Of a DNA stretch of 64,000 nucleotides, positions 32,414-40,881 are shown one piece after another. The DNA lies in assembly GCF_020025155.1 (NCBI RefSeq), contig NZ_CP073751.1:310001-374000 (forward strand). Reading direction: 5' to 3'. Positions within the stretch are counted from its first letter, which is position 1, and each line of letters starts with the position of its first letter. The position numbers were made by a program, and so were the translations under genes. Under the pieces are notes generated by a model. The model had not been told where the DNA came from. It made no database searches and saw only the letters and a list, made by a program, of their open reading frames with translations. This DNA is from Halopseudomonas nanhaiensis. Its GTDB lineage: Bacteria > Pseudomonadota > Gammaproteobacteria > Pseudomonadales > Pseudomonadaceae.

Positions 32414-33556
32414 ATGGCAGCTTTGGTACTCAATGAAGAACAGCAGATGCTCAAGGATGCGGCCAAGCGCTTTCTCGCCGAAAGCGCGCCGGTCAGCCAG
32501 CTACGGGCATTGCGTGACAATCGCGACGAGACCGGTTTCTCCCGCGAGCTGTGGCAGAAGATGGTCGAGATGGGCTTCGTCGGCACCCTGATTCCGGAAG
32601 AGTTCGGTGGCTCGGCCTTCGGTTTCGCGGGTATGGGGCAGGTGTTCGAGCAGGCTGGGCGCAATCTCACCGCCTCACCTCTGCTGTCCACTGCCGTGGT
32701 CGGTGCATCGCTGGTGCAGTTGGCCGGCTCGGACGCGCAGCGCCAGTCGTTGCTGCCTGCCATCGCCGAGGGCTCGCTGCTGCTGGCGCTGGCTGTCGAC
32801 GAAAAGCCGCGCCATGCGCCGGGGCAGATGAAGACGGTGGCGCAGGAACGCGACGGCGGTTTTGTGCTGACAGGCAGCAAGACGTTCGTCGTCGATGGTC
32901 ACGTCGCCGACAAGTTGATCGTCGCCGCGCGTACTCATGTCGCAGACGGTCCTGATCAGGGCATCTCGCTGTTCCTGGTGGACCCGAATGCCGATGGGGT
33001 GAAGGTAGAGCGCACCATCATGGTCGACAGTCGCAACGCCGCCAACGTATCGCTGGACCACGTCAAGCTGCCTGCCGATGCGCTGCTCGGCGAGCTCGAT
33101 CAGGGTGGCATCGCGCTGGACAAGGTGCTCGACATTGCCAACGCACAGCTCGCGGCCGAGCTGCTGGGCATTTCGATGGAAGCGTTCGAGCGCACCGTGA
33201 CCTACATGCAGGAGCGCAAGCAGTTCGGAGTCATCATTGGCTCGTTCCAGGCGCTCCAGCATCGGGCGGCGCACATGTTCAGCGAGCTGGAGCTGGTCAA
33301 GTCAGTGGTGCTCAAGGCGCTGGTCGCGCTGGACGAGCATGATCCGGAGGCGTCGGCGCTGGTGAGTCTGGCCAAGGCCAAGGCATCGGAGGTAGCGGAA
33401 CTGGTGACCAATGAAGCCATTCAGTTGCACGGCGGCATGGGCATGACCGACGAGTTCGATGTGGGGCTGTTCATCAAGCGCGCGCGCTCGGTTCAGGCGC
33501 TGTACGGCGACTACCGTTATCACGCTGACCGCTTCGCCCGCCTGCGCGGCTACTGA
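32414..33556 (+). CDS. Acyl-CoA dehydrogenase, second of a pair, 380 aa
   Basis: Same family as its upstream neighbour but divergent: KMVEMGFVGTLIPEEFGGSAFG, then a shortened middle domain (VLTGSKTFVVDGHVADKLIV), then AQLAAELLGISMEAFERTV, YMQERKQFGVIIGSFQALQH and AIQLHGGMGMTDEFDVG in the C-terminal domain. The missing SEPxAGSD-type motif in the middle domain suggests weaker FAD or substrate binding alone, which fits a partner subunit in a heteromeric dehydrogenase (inference). GGGGGA precedes the ATG. A perfect 12-bp hairpin follows. Confidence 0.88.
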   Translation: MAALVLNEEQQMLKDAAKRFLAESAPVSQLRALRDNRDETGFSRELWQKMVEMGFVGTLIPEEFGGSAFGFAGMGQVFEQAGRNLTASPLLSTAVVGASLVQLAGSDAQRQSLLPAIAEGSLLLALAVDEKPRHAPGQMKTVAQERDGGFVLTGSKTFVVDGHVADKLIVAARTHVADGPDQGISLFLVDPNADGVKVERTIMVDSRNAANVSLDHVKLPADALLGELDQGGIALDKVLDIANAQLAAELLGISMEAFERTVTYMQERKQFGVIIGSFQALQHRAAHMFSELELVKSVVLKALVALDEHDPEASALVSLAKAKASEVAELVTNEAIQLHGGMGMTDEFDVGLFIKRARSVQALYGDYRYHADRFARLRGY

Positions 33557-33570
33557 TCGCTGGTGTCGGA

Positions 33571-33598
33571 TGCAGCGGCGGCATCGGCCGCCGCTGCA
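33571..33598. terminator. Bidirectional hairpin between acyl-CoA dehydrogenase and Tsx-like genes
   Basis: TGCAGCGGCGGC (33571-33582) and GCCGCCGCTGCA (33587-33598) form a perfect 12-bp stem with a 4-base loop, between two convergent genes 50 bases apart. There is no T-run on either side, but stability and position suit a shared terminator. Confidence 0.6.
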
Positions 33599-33606
33599 GT
33601 CGTCGG

Positions 33607-34383
33607 TCAGAAGTGATACTTGGCCAGCAGGCTGATGGCGCTCTGGTTGGTGTCCAGGCCGAAGTCGCCGTTGTTCACGCCGTACTTGTTCTTCCAGTAG
33701 TCGTATTCCACACCGGTGTAGAACTGCTTTGCCTTCCAGCCCAGGGCCTTGCCCATGTCGTACTTGATCTGCGGATTGACGTGCAGGTTGGCGTGGTAGT
33801 CGTCACCGTCGTTGTCAACGACCCAGTCGATGAACCCGTCGATCAGTACATCTGAACGGCCTGCCGGGAAGGTGTAGCCCCAGACCGGTGTGATCTGCCA
33901 GACGCCGCGCCCGCCGTCCGACTGATCGGCCCGACGGTAGTAGGTATTGAGCTGGAAATAATCGAAACCGGGAATGTTCAGATCAAGCGCCGGGCCGAGC
34001 AGATAGTTGTTCAGATCGCCGCGTCCGAACTCGTAGGTCGCTGCCAGCAGCACATCCCGCACAAGGCCGTCGTCGCTGATACTGTCAGTCAGTTTGCCGA
34101 ACGACAGACGTGGAGACAGCTCACCGTAGAAGGTATCGCGATAGCCGAAGCCGTTTTCTGCGCCCTGGTAGTGAATGGCATCGACGAAGAGAAACAGATC
34201 GCCTGCATTCCAGCCGCTGACATGTTCGAAGGTCAGCGTCTGCTGGGTGTTCGGGTCCAGCTGGAAGTCGGTCCCGTACAGATAGGTGAGGCTGTTGTTC
34301 TGCCACTGCAGAGGGTAGGCGACGGCCGAGGCGCTGAAAGCAAGACCAAGGGCGCTCAGGGCAGTTACGGTCATTCTGGTCAT
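33607..34383 (-). CDS. Tsx-like nucleoside-channel outer membrane protein, 258 aa
   Basis: Signal peptide (MTRMTVTALSALGLAFSASAVA), then alternating strands typical of a 12-strand barrel: LQWQNNSLTYLYGTDF, LTFEHVSGWNAGDLFLFVDA and a C-terminal aromatic residue (LLAKYHF) needed for barrel assembly. The opening strands and the W/Y-rich pattern match the Tsx (Channel_Tsx) family of nucleoside-specific porins. Length is near the 270-290 of Tsx. ATG 34383 with GGAG 10 bases upstream was chosen; the frame is open further but lacks signal-peptide features. Nucleoside uptake is a family-based guess. Confidence 0.78.
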   Translation of the reverse strand: MTRMTVTALSALGLAFSASAVAYPLQWQNNSLTYLYGTDFQLDPNTQQTLTFEHVSGWNAGDLFLFVDAIHYQGAENGFGYRDTFYGELSPRLSFGKLTDSISDDGLVRDVLLAATYEFGRGDLNNYLLGPALDLNIPGFDYFQLNTYYRRADQSDGGRGVWQITPVWGYTFPAGRSDVLIDGFIDWVVDNDGDDYHANLHVNPQIKYDMGKALGWKAKQFYTGVEYDYWKNKYGVNNGDFGLDTNQSAISLLAKYHF

Positions 34384-34469
34384 TCGGGAAGTGCTCCGGT
34401 GGGCTGGTTCGAATAGCGGAGCGAATCTTAAAGCAAACCCGTACAACTTCCAGTGCTTTTATGCGCGTA

Positions 34470-37031
34470 TTACTCGTCCGCCTCGATCTGGTCCGGCGCG
34501 GCTGTATTGGGTCTGCGCATGTCCCAGAGCAGCCGAGTCATGGTGTCGGCATCCAGAGGATGACTCCAGTAGAAGCCTTGCATGTAGCGGCAACCCTGCG
34601 CGCGCAAGGTCCGTAGCTGCGATTCGGTTTCCACACCTTCGGCCATGGCCTGCAGGCCCAGGTTGTGCGCCAGCGTAATCATGCTGCTGACGATGATCTG
34701 GTTCTCCGGATCCTGTTCCAGTCCTTCGATAAACGAGCGGTCGATCTTGATGACACTGGCGCGGAAGCGCTTGAGGTAGGCCAGCGAGGAATAGCCGGTG
34801 CCGAAATCGCCGATCGCGATGCGCACGCCCAGTGTACTCAGCTGCTGCAGCTGGCTGGCGGCAGCGGTCGGGTCTTCCATGGCGATGCCTTCGGTCAGCT
34901 CCAGCTGCAGGTAGCCGGGCGCCACCTGCCAAGTCCGCAAACTGTTGCGGATGTGCTTGACCAGATCGCCACGACGAAACTGCATCATGGACAGGTTGAT
35001 GGCTATCGGAGGGGGCTCCACGCCATCGTCTATCCAGTGGCGCAGCTGCGCCAGCGTCTGGTTCAGCACCCAGTCGCCGAGCGCCAGCATCTGACCGCTG
35101 GCTTCGGCAATCGGGATGAACTCGGCCGGGCCGAGCTCGCCGAGCTCGGGATGGTTCCATCTCAGCAAGGCTTCCATGCCGACGATCGTGTGATTCTCCA
35201 TGTCCCACTGCGGCTGATATTCGAGCGCCAGTTCGAGGTTGTCGATGGCCGTGCGCAAGGCACTTTCCAGCGACAGAATCCGCGACATGCGCGTCTGGAT
35301 CTCGCCGGTGAAAAACCGGTAGGTGTTGCGCCCCTGCTGCTTGGCCAGGTGCATGGCCGCGTCCGCGCGGCGGGTCAGCTCGTCGAAGTCCAGACCGTCC
35401 TCGGGGTAGATGGCGATGCCGATCGACGCGGAGGGGCTGACCACACGATCGACCACATTCACCGGGCGCACAATGGTCTGCAACAGTCGTTCAGCAACGT
35501 GGGCTGCAGCGACACCGTCCAGCCCGGGCAGTGCCAGCACGAATTCATCACCGCCCGGACGCGACAGCGTGTCTTCCTCGCGCAACTGGCCGCGCAGGCG
35601 TTCGGCAATCGCGATCAGCATTTCGTCGCCAGCCTGATGGCCGAGGGTGTCGTTGATGTTCTTGAAGTGGTCCAGGTCGATCGACATCAACGCTACCGGC
35701 GCCGCGTTGCGTTCGCTGATGCCCAGCGCCAGGTCGACCCGCTGATGGAACAGCTTGCGGTTGGGCAGCCCGGTCAGGCTGTCGAATTGCGCCAGGCGCA
35801 GGATTTCCGATTCCTGTTGCTTGCTCTTGGTGACGTCACGGGCGACGACGACGAAGCTGTCATCCCCGTCCGTGTGCTTGGGCGCAGCGGATATCTGGAA
35901 CCAGAACGTGTGCCCCTTGATGACGAAGCGAAAAGGTTCGCTTTGCGCATGGCCCTGAACCTTGGCCAGGGCGAAGGTGCGCTGGCATAGGGGGATCGCT
36001 TCCGGGGGAAGCAGTGGCCCGATCAGGCGGCCTTTCAGCGGGCTCGAACTCAACGCCATCAGCTCGTTCCCCGGTGCGTGGAATTCGGTCACCCGCCCTT
36101 CGTGGTCGATCTCCATGACCACATCCGGGAGGGCATCGAATATTGCCTGCAGGCGCTTCTGCGAGCGTTCGATCATCTCGTACGGCTGTTCGATGCTCTC
36201 GACGAAAATCGCCCGTACGAGGAACCCGTAGGCGACGATCTTGAACAGGTGTCCGAGCGCTACCAGGTGGTGGCTCGAGGTCTCGTACGAGGTGAAGCAC
36301 AGTTGTGTCAGCGCCATCGCGCCGGCAGCGCCGAACAGGGCCGCGCCGTTGAACGGCAGGGGCCGACGCATCGCCTGCCAAAGCGCCAGCATGGCGATGC
36401 AGTTGGCTACGGCCAATGCATACTCGAAGCGAATCTTGCCGGGTGTCAGGCCGATCCCCGGAACATGCATGGAGGGGAGCAGTTCGGGGAAACGCAGGGC
36501 CAGCAGATGGAACAGGGCCACCGGCAACAGGACCGCCAGCAACACGGAAAAGCGTCTGGCACCGATGTGCGCGACACGCCAGGGTGTCAACGCCACCCAG
36601 AGCATGGCGATCGCGGCGAGGGCGCGCGCGGCAAGCCAGAACTGGATGGCCTTGTCGGTCCCGGCAGGCGTGAAGAAGGTCGGCATGCCAGAGAAGGAGA
36701 GCATGTGACTGAAGTCGAGTACCGCCACACCCAGGAACAGGCAGGACAAGACCAGCAGGCTGCGCGAGGACTGGCGTCGATGACTGCTCCAGCCGATCGC
36801 GAACACCATGCTCGCCATGATGATGGCGATTGTCTCGAACACCATGTGTACCGCCGGCGAGCCCGCCAGCGAGGCGGCTGTGGCTCGAAGGCCTTCGGGA
36901 AGTGCAACGAAGCGAGCGACCAGAAACACCGCAGCCATCGCAGCGAGCACCCGCGATACGGATCGCAGGCGGTCTCGATGGCTGGCATGGCGGCGACGAA
37001 TCGGCGACAGGCTGCTGGGTTCAGGTTGCAT
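34470..37031 (-). CDS. MASE3-PAS-GGDEF-EAL c-di-GMP signalling protein, 853 aa
   Basis: Residues 25-280 are an integral membrane sensor with about seven helices (MASE3-like; HMLSFSGMPTFF is characteristic). PAS about 290-405. GGDEF about 415-580: GGDEF intact at 493-497 with an RxxD inhibitory site (484-487) five residues before it, so diguanylate cyclase activity with product feedback is expected. EAL about 595-840: Glu620 (EAL), Asn679, Glu711, Asp742, Lys762 and Glu798 are in place, but DDFGTGYSSL reads GDFGTGYSSL, so the first of the paired Asp (metal ligand) is Gly741. Phosphodiesterase activity may be reduced or lost. ATG 37031 has AAGGA upstream. Confidence 0.92.
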   Translation of the reverse strand: MQPEPSSLSPIRRRHASHRDRLRSVSRVLAAMAAVFLVARFVALPEGLRATAASLAGSPAVHMVFETIAIIMASMVFAIGWSSHRRQSSRSLLVLSCLFLGVAVLDFSHMLSFSGMPTFFTPAGTDKAIQFWLAARALAAIAMLWVALTPWRVAHIGARRFSVLLAVLLPVALFHLLALRFPELLPSMHVPGIGLTPGKIRFEYALAVANCIAMLALWQAMRRPLPFNGAALFGAAGAMALTQLCFTSYETSSHHLVALGHLFKIVAYGFLVRAIFVESIEQPYEMIERSQKRLQAIFDALPDVVMEIDHEGRVTEFHAPGNELMALSSSPLKGRLIGPLLPPEAIPLCQRTFALAKVQGHAQSEPFRFVIKGHTFWFQISAAPKHTDGDDSFVVVARDVTKSKQQESEILRLAQFDSLTGLPNRKLFHQRVDLALGISERNAAPVALMSIDLDHFKNINDTLGHQAGDEMLIAIAERLRGQLREEDTLSRPGGDEFVLALPGLDGVAAAHVAERLLQTIVRPVNVVDRVVSPSASIGIAIYPEDGLDFDELTRRADAAMHLAKQQGRNTYRFFTGEIQTRMSRILSLESALRTAIDNLELALEYQPQWDMENHTIVGMEALLRWNHPELGELGPAEFIPIAEASGQMLALGDWVLNQTLAQLRHWIDDGVEPPPIAINLSMMQFRRGDLVKHIRNSLRTWQVAPGYLQLELTEGIAMEDPTAAASQLQQLSTLGVRIAIGDFGTGYSSLAYLKRFRASVIKIDRSFIEGLEQDPENQIIVSSMITLAHNLGLQAMAEGVETESQLRTLRAQGCRYMQGFYWSHPLDADTMTRLLWDMRRPNTAAPDQIEADE

Positions 37032-37240
37032 CGGCTACAAGTCCTTGGGCTTCGCCGGCCCGAGTCGGGCGAAGCGTGTTCATGACTCGCAGCATATCGC
37101 CATCAGCGGCCGATTGCATGGGCTTGTCAGTCTGACCATCGAATGAGCAGTCTTCGAGCGATGCGCCATTGGTGGCATGGTCACGCTGGGCTGCCGGCCT
37201 CATAATGCCGATCTTCGTCGCCATACGGTAGATTCCTTTC

Positions 37241-37600
37241 ATGTTGTTGCGCGGCTTGACTTGGCTGATCCTGTTCCAGCTGTTGGGCACTGGCTTGAAC
37301 CAGATGTTCCTTGCCTTTCTGCCCGGCCCCATCATCGGTATGGCGCTGCTGCTGGTTTTCCTGAGTGTGCGCGGCCGTGTCGGCGAGCCGATCGATGCTG
37401 CGGCGAGCGGCCTGCTCAAATATCTGCCGCTGATCCTGGTGCCTCCGGCTGTCGGCGTGATGATGTACGGCGCCGAGATTGCCGAGGACGCCTGGGCCAT
37501 TCTGGGCAGCCTGATCGTTTCGTTCGTGCTGACGCTGCCGCTCTGCGGCTGGCTGATGCAGCGCCTGATCCGCCGACAGCAGCAGAGGTCGCGGCCATGA
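37241..37600 (+). CDS. lrgA: CidA/LrgA-family holin-like membrane protein, 119 aa
   Basis: Four membrane helices: about 3-20, 27-44, 58-78 and 86-108. LNQMFLAFLPGPIIGMALLLVFL and LKYLPLILVPPAVGVMMYG are LrgA/CidA signatures. The family forms small membrane pores linked to cell lysis control or metabolite (for example pyruvate) transport. The ribosome-binding site is poor, and an in-frame stop 12 bases upstream fixes ATG 37241 as the earliest start. The stop overlaps the lrgB start by four bases. Confidence 0.87.
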   Translation: MLLRGLTWLILFQLLGTGLNQMFLAFLPGPIIGMALLLVFLSVRGRVGEPIDAAASGLLKYLPLILVPPAVGVMMYGAEIAEDAWAILGSLIVSFVLTLPLCGWLMQRLIRRQQQRSRP

Positions 37601-38325
37601 CCGAGATGCTGCAGTCCGGCTGGCAGGCGATTGCCGCGCATCCTCTGTTCTTCGTGGGGCTGACGCTGGCGGCCTATCAGGTCAGCCTGGTGGTCTACGA
37701 GCGGACCCGGTTGCCGCTGCTGCACCCGGTGCTGGGCTCGGTGGCCATCCTGGTGTTCACGCTGTGGTGTCTCGATGTTCCGTTCCCCCTGTACCGCGAC
37801 GCGGTCGGTCCGCTGCTGATTCTGCTTGGTCCGGCGACTGTGGCGCTGGCGGTGCCGCTGTATCTCAACCTGCGGCGTATCAGACAGTTTTTCTGGCCGA
37901 TCCTGATCACCCTCATGGTTGGCGGAGTCTTTGCCACGCTCAGCGTGATCGCCCTCGGCTGGCTGCTCGGCGCCACCCCAGCGGTTCTGATGACCCTTGC
38001 ACCGAAGTCGGTCACCACGCCGATCGCCATGCTGGTAGCCGAGCAGTTGGGCGGTATCGCTGCCCTGGCTGCAGTATTTGTCATGTTCACCGGTGTGCTG
38101 GGTGCGATCATCGGCCCGTGGCTGCTGTCGCGATGTGGTGTATCGCATCCGGCGGCACGCGGCATGGCCATGGGGCTCGCCGCTCACGCTGTGGGAACGG
38201 CGCGCTCGCTGGAAGAGAGCGAGGAGGCCGGTGCTTTCGCAGCGCTGGCGATGAGTCTGATGGGCATGGCCACGGCGCTGCTGCTGCCCCTGGCGATGGC
38301 GGGCTGGTACTGGCTCGCGCGCTGA
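37597..38325 (+). CDS. lrgB: CidB/LrgB-family membrane protein, 242 aa
   Basis: A polytopic protein of the LrgB/YohK family: YERTRLPLLHPVLGS, LLGPATVALAVPLYLN, LAPKSVTTPIAMLVAEQLGG and SHPAARGMAMGLAAHAVGTA are its signatures. It is always paired with an LrgA-type gene, here by a 4-base overlap. The pair may affect murein hydrolase activity or export small organic acids. The gap of 137 bases to cioA is likely to contain a separate promoter. Confidence 0.93.
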   Translation: MTEMLQSGWQAIAAHPLFFVGLTLAAYQVSLVVYERTRLPLLHPVLGSVAILVFTLWCLDVPFPLYRDAVGPLLILLGPATVALAVPLYLNLRRIRQFFWPILITLMVGGVFATLSVIALGWLLGATPAVLMTLAPKSVTTPIAMLVAEQLGGIAALAAVFVMFTGVLGAIIGPWLLSRCGVSHPAARGMAMGLAAHAVGTARSLEESEEAGAFAALAMSLMGMATALLLPLAMAGWYWLAR

Positions 38326-38462
38326 CGCGCCGCTGCGGCAGAGTGCCGCGCAGACGGAACATCGCACCAAGGGGGGGTGTCTCAGTCAGGAGCCGCGCCA
38401 AACGGCCATGATCCCGCGCGAGCGGCATGAACCTCGCCAGCCCCCAGCCAGGAGTGCCTTGA

Positions 38463-39875
38463 ATGGATTTGGATCCGTTACTGCTGTCACGCTTCCAGTT
38501 CGCCTTCGTGGTCTCGTTCCACGCGATCTTCCCGGTGTTCACGATCGGCCTGGCTTCGTACATCGCGTTCCTTGAAACGCTGTCTTTCAAGACTGGCAAT
38601 GCCGCCTGGGAACAGCTATCCAAATTCTGGGTTCAGGTCTTCGCCGTGGTGTTCGCCATGGGCGTGGTCTCCGGCATCGTGATGTCGTTCCAGTTCGGCA
38701 CCAACTGGAGCAACTTCTCCTATTCCGCCGCCAATTTCATAGGGCCCGTGCTCAGCTACGAGGTGGTCACAGCATTCTTTCTCGAGGCGGGCTTCCTTGG
38801 AGTGCTGCTGTTTGGGCGCAACCGCGTCCCCAAGGGTATGCACCTCTTTTCTGCTTACATGGTGGCCATCGGCACCTTCGTATCGGCATTCTGGATCCTC
38901 GCCACCAACAGCTGGCTGCACACCCCGGACGGTACCGAGCTTCGCGATGGCATCTTCCATGTCACCTCGTGGATCGATTCGATCTTCAATCCCTCGTTCC
39001 CTTACCGTTTTGCCCACATGGCGATTGCCTCATTCCTCACCGGCTCGTTCGTCGTGGCAGGCGTCAGCGCCTGGTACCTGCTCAACGGTCGCGAGGTCGA
39101 AGCCAATCGCAAGGCGTTGTCGATGTGTCTCTGGGTCATCCTGATTCTGGCACCGACCCAGGCAGTGGTTGGCGACCTGCACGGCCTGAACACCTTCGAA
39201 CATCAACCGATGAAGGTTGCAGCCATGGAGGCCAACTGGGAAACCCAGGACAAGGTGCCGCTGCTGCTGTTCGCTCTGCCGGATCGAGAGTTGCAGGGCA
39301 ACCGTTTCGAAATCGGCATTCCCAAGCTCGGCAGCCTGATCCTCACGCACCAGTGGGATGGCGAGGTGCCGGGCCTGAGAGAAGTCGCACCGGAAGACCA
39401 GCCGCCGGTCTGGATCGTTTTCTACGCGTTTCGCACCATGGTGCTCATGGGTTTCCTGATGATCGGTTTCGGACTCGCCGGCCTGTGGTTGCGCAGGCGG
39501 GGGCGCTTCTGGCAGACGCGCTGGTTCCTGCAGGGACTGCGATTCATGAGCGTGACGCCGTTTATTGCCGTGCTCGCCGGCTGGGTGGTGACCGAGGTCG
39601 GCCGAGCACCCTGGCTGGTGTACGGGCTCGTGCGTCACGAGGAGGGGCTCACGCCTTCGCTCACCGGTGAAATGGCGCTGTTCACGCTGATCGGCTACAT
39701 CGCCGTGTATGCGGCGATCTTCGGCGCGGGGCTGTACTACCTGTTCGGCGTCCTGCAGGCCGGGATCTATGTGGAGGACGAGCGGCTGTCCGATCACGCG
39801 GATCAGGCCGAGCGTCCCATGCGTCCACTCTCGGCGGCGCATGTGCGCTTCGAGCACGATCAGAAGGAGCACTGA
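38463..39875 (+). CDS. cioA: bd-type quinol oxidase subunit I, cyanide-insensitive (CIO) class, 470 aa
   Basis: Inner-membrane quinol oxidase. Haem ligands: His20 (FVVSFHAIFP), His185 (YRFAHMAIAS) and Met at about 326 (FRTMVLMG). Proton-path acids Glu100 and Glu108 (LSYEVVTAFFLEAGFLG) are kept. Quinol site residues Lys251 and Glu256 (QPMKVAAMEANWE) are present. The Q loop is short compared with E. coli CydA, placing it in the CIO group. AGCCAGGAG lies before the ATG. It is the first gene of a four-gene unit with cioB, cydD and cydC. It gives oxygen respiration at low oxygen or in the presence of cyanide or sulfide. Confidence 0.95.
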   Translation: MDLDPLLLSRFQFAFVVSFHAIFPVFTIGLASYIAFLETLSFKTGNAAWEQLSKFWVQVFAVVFAMGVVSGIVMSFQFGTNWSNFSYSAANFIGPVLSYEVVTAFFLEAGFLGVLLFGRNRVPKGMHLFSAYMVAIGTFVSAFWILATNSWLHTPDGTELRDGIFHVTSWIDSIFNPSFPYRFAHMAIASFLTGSFVVAGVSAWYLLNGREVEANRKALSMCLWVILILAPTQAVVGDLHGLNTFEHQPMKVAAMEANWETQDKVPLLLFALPDRELQGNRFEIGIPKLGSLILTHQWDGEVPGLREVAPEDQPPVWIVFYAFRTMVLMGFLMIGFGLAGLWLRRRGRFWQTRWFLQGLRFMSVTPFIAVLAGWVVTEVGRAPWLVYGLVRHEEGLTPSLTGEMALFTLIGYIAVYAAIFGAGLYYLFGVLQAGIYVEDERLSDHADQAERPMRPLSAAHVRFEHDQKEH

Positions 39876-39876
39876 G

Positions 39877-40881
39877 ATGGAAAACTTCGATCTGTCGATG
39901 ATCTGGGCGGTGATCATTTCCTTCGCAGTGATCATGTATGTGCTGATGGACGGCTTCGATCTGGGCGTCGGCATTCTGTTTCCCTTCGCCCCCGACGAAG
40001 ACGCCCGCGACGTCATGATGAACTCCGTCGCGCCCATCTGGGATGGCAACGAGACGTGGCTGGTGCTGGGCGGGGTAGGGTTGCTGGCAGCGTTCCCGCT
40101 GGTCTATTCCATTCTGCTGCCCGCCTTGTACATCGGTGTCTTTCTTATGCTCGCCGGCCTGATCTTTCGCGGCGTCGCCTTCGAATTCCGCTTCAAGGCC
40201 CGTTCATCCCGCTATCTCTGGAACTGGGCCTTCTTCGGCGGCTCCTTGCTTGCGTCCTTCTCCCAGGGGATTGTGGTCGGCACCTATATCCAGGGCTACG
40301 AGACCGAAGGGCTGGTCTATTCCGGAGGCCCCTTCGACTGGCTCACGCCCTTCACCGTGGTGACCGGCATCGGTCTGGTAGCCGGCTATGCACTGCTGGG
40401 CTGCACCTGGATCATTCTCAAGAGCGAGGGCTATATCCAGCAGTGGGCATATCGGCTGGCACCGTGGCTGTTGCTTGCCGTGCTGCTGGTTTTCGTGGTG
40501 ATCAGCTTCTGGACGCCCCTGGTCGACCCGGCTGCCTACGAACGCTGGTTCGCCGATGTCCGCTGGATATGGATCTTCCCGATCCTGGCAGGACTGAGTG
40601 CGGTGAAGATCCTGGTATCGGTGTTTCGCCGAAGCCAGGTCTGGCCGTTCATTGCCACCATGAGCATGTTTGCCTCGACCTATTTCGCCCTGCTGTGGAC
40701 CCGCTGGCCTTACGTCATCCCGCCGAACTTCACCTTATGGGATGCGGCTTCCGCGCCCGAATCGCAGTTGTTTCTGCTGATCGGCGTGCTCTTCGTCATC
40801 CCCATCATCCTGATGTATACCGGCTGGGCGTACTGGGTGTTCCGCGGCAAGGTCCGGGTGGGTGAAGGCTATCACCACTGA
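39877..40881 (+). CDS. cioB: bd-type quinol oxidase subunit II (CIO class), 334 aa
   Basis: CydB/CioB family: eight helices; MDGFDLGVGILFPFAPDEDARD, IWDGNETWLVLGG and LIFRGVAFEFRFK are family signatures. ATG 39877 is one base after the cioA stop, with AGAAGGAG upstream. It pairs with CioA; subunit II has no haem. The 3' end overlaps cydD by 20 bases. Confidence 0.95.
   Translation: MENFDLSMIWAVIISFAVIMYVLMDGFDLGVGILFPFAPDEDARDVMMNSVAPIWDGNETWLVLGGVGLLAAFPLVYSILLPALYIGVFLMLAGLIFRGVAFEFRFKARSSRYLWNWAFFGGSLLASFSQGIVVGTYIQGYETEGLVYSGGPFDWLTPFTVVTGIGLVAGYALLGCTWIILKSEGYIQQWAYRLAPWLLLAVLLVFVVISFWTPLVDPAAYERWFADVRWIWIFPILAGLSAVKILVSVFRRSQVWPFIATMSMFASTYFALLWTRWPYVIPPNFTLWDAASAPESQLFLLIGVLFVIPIILMYTGWAYWVFRGKVRVGEGYHH

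Noticed and set aside
38335-38349. GCGGC-AGAGT-GCCGC hairpin after lrgB
   Set aside because: Five base pairs only, in GC-rich DNA; expected by chance.
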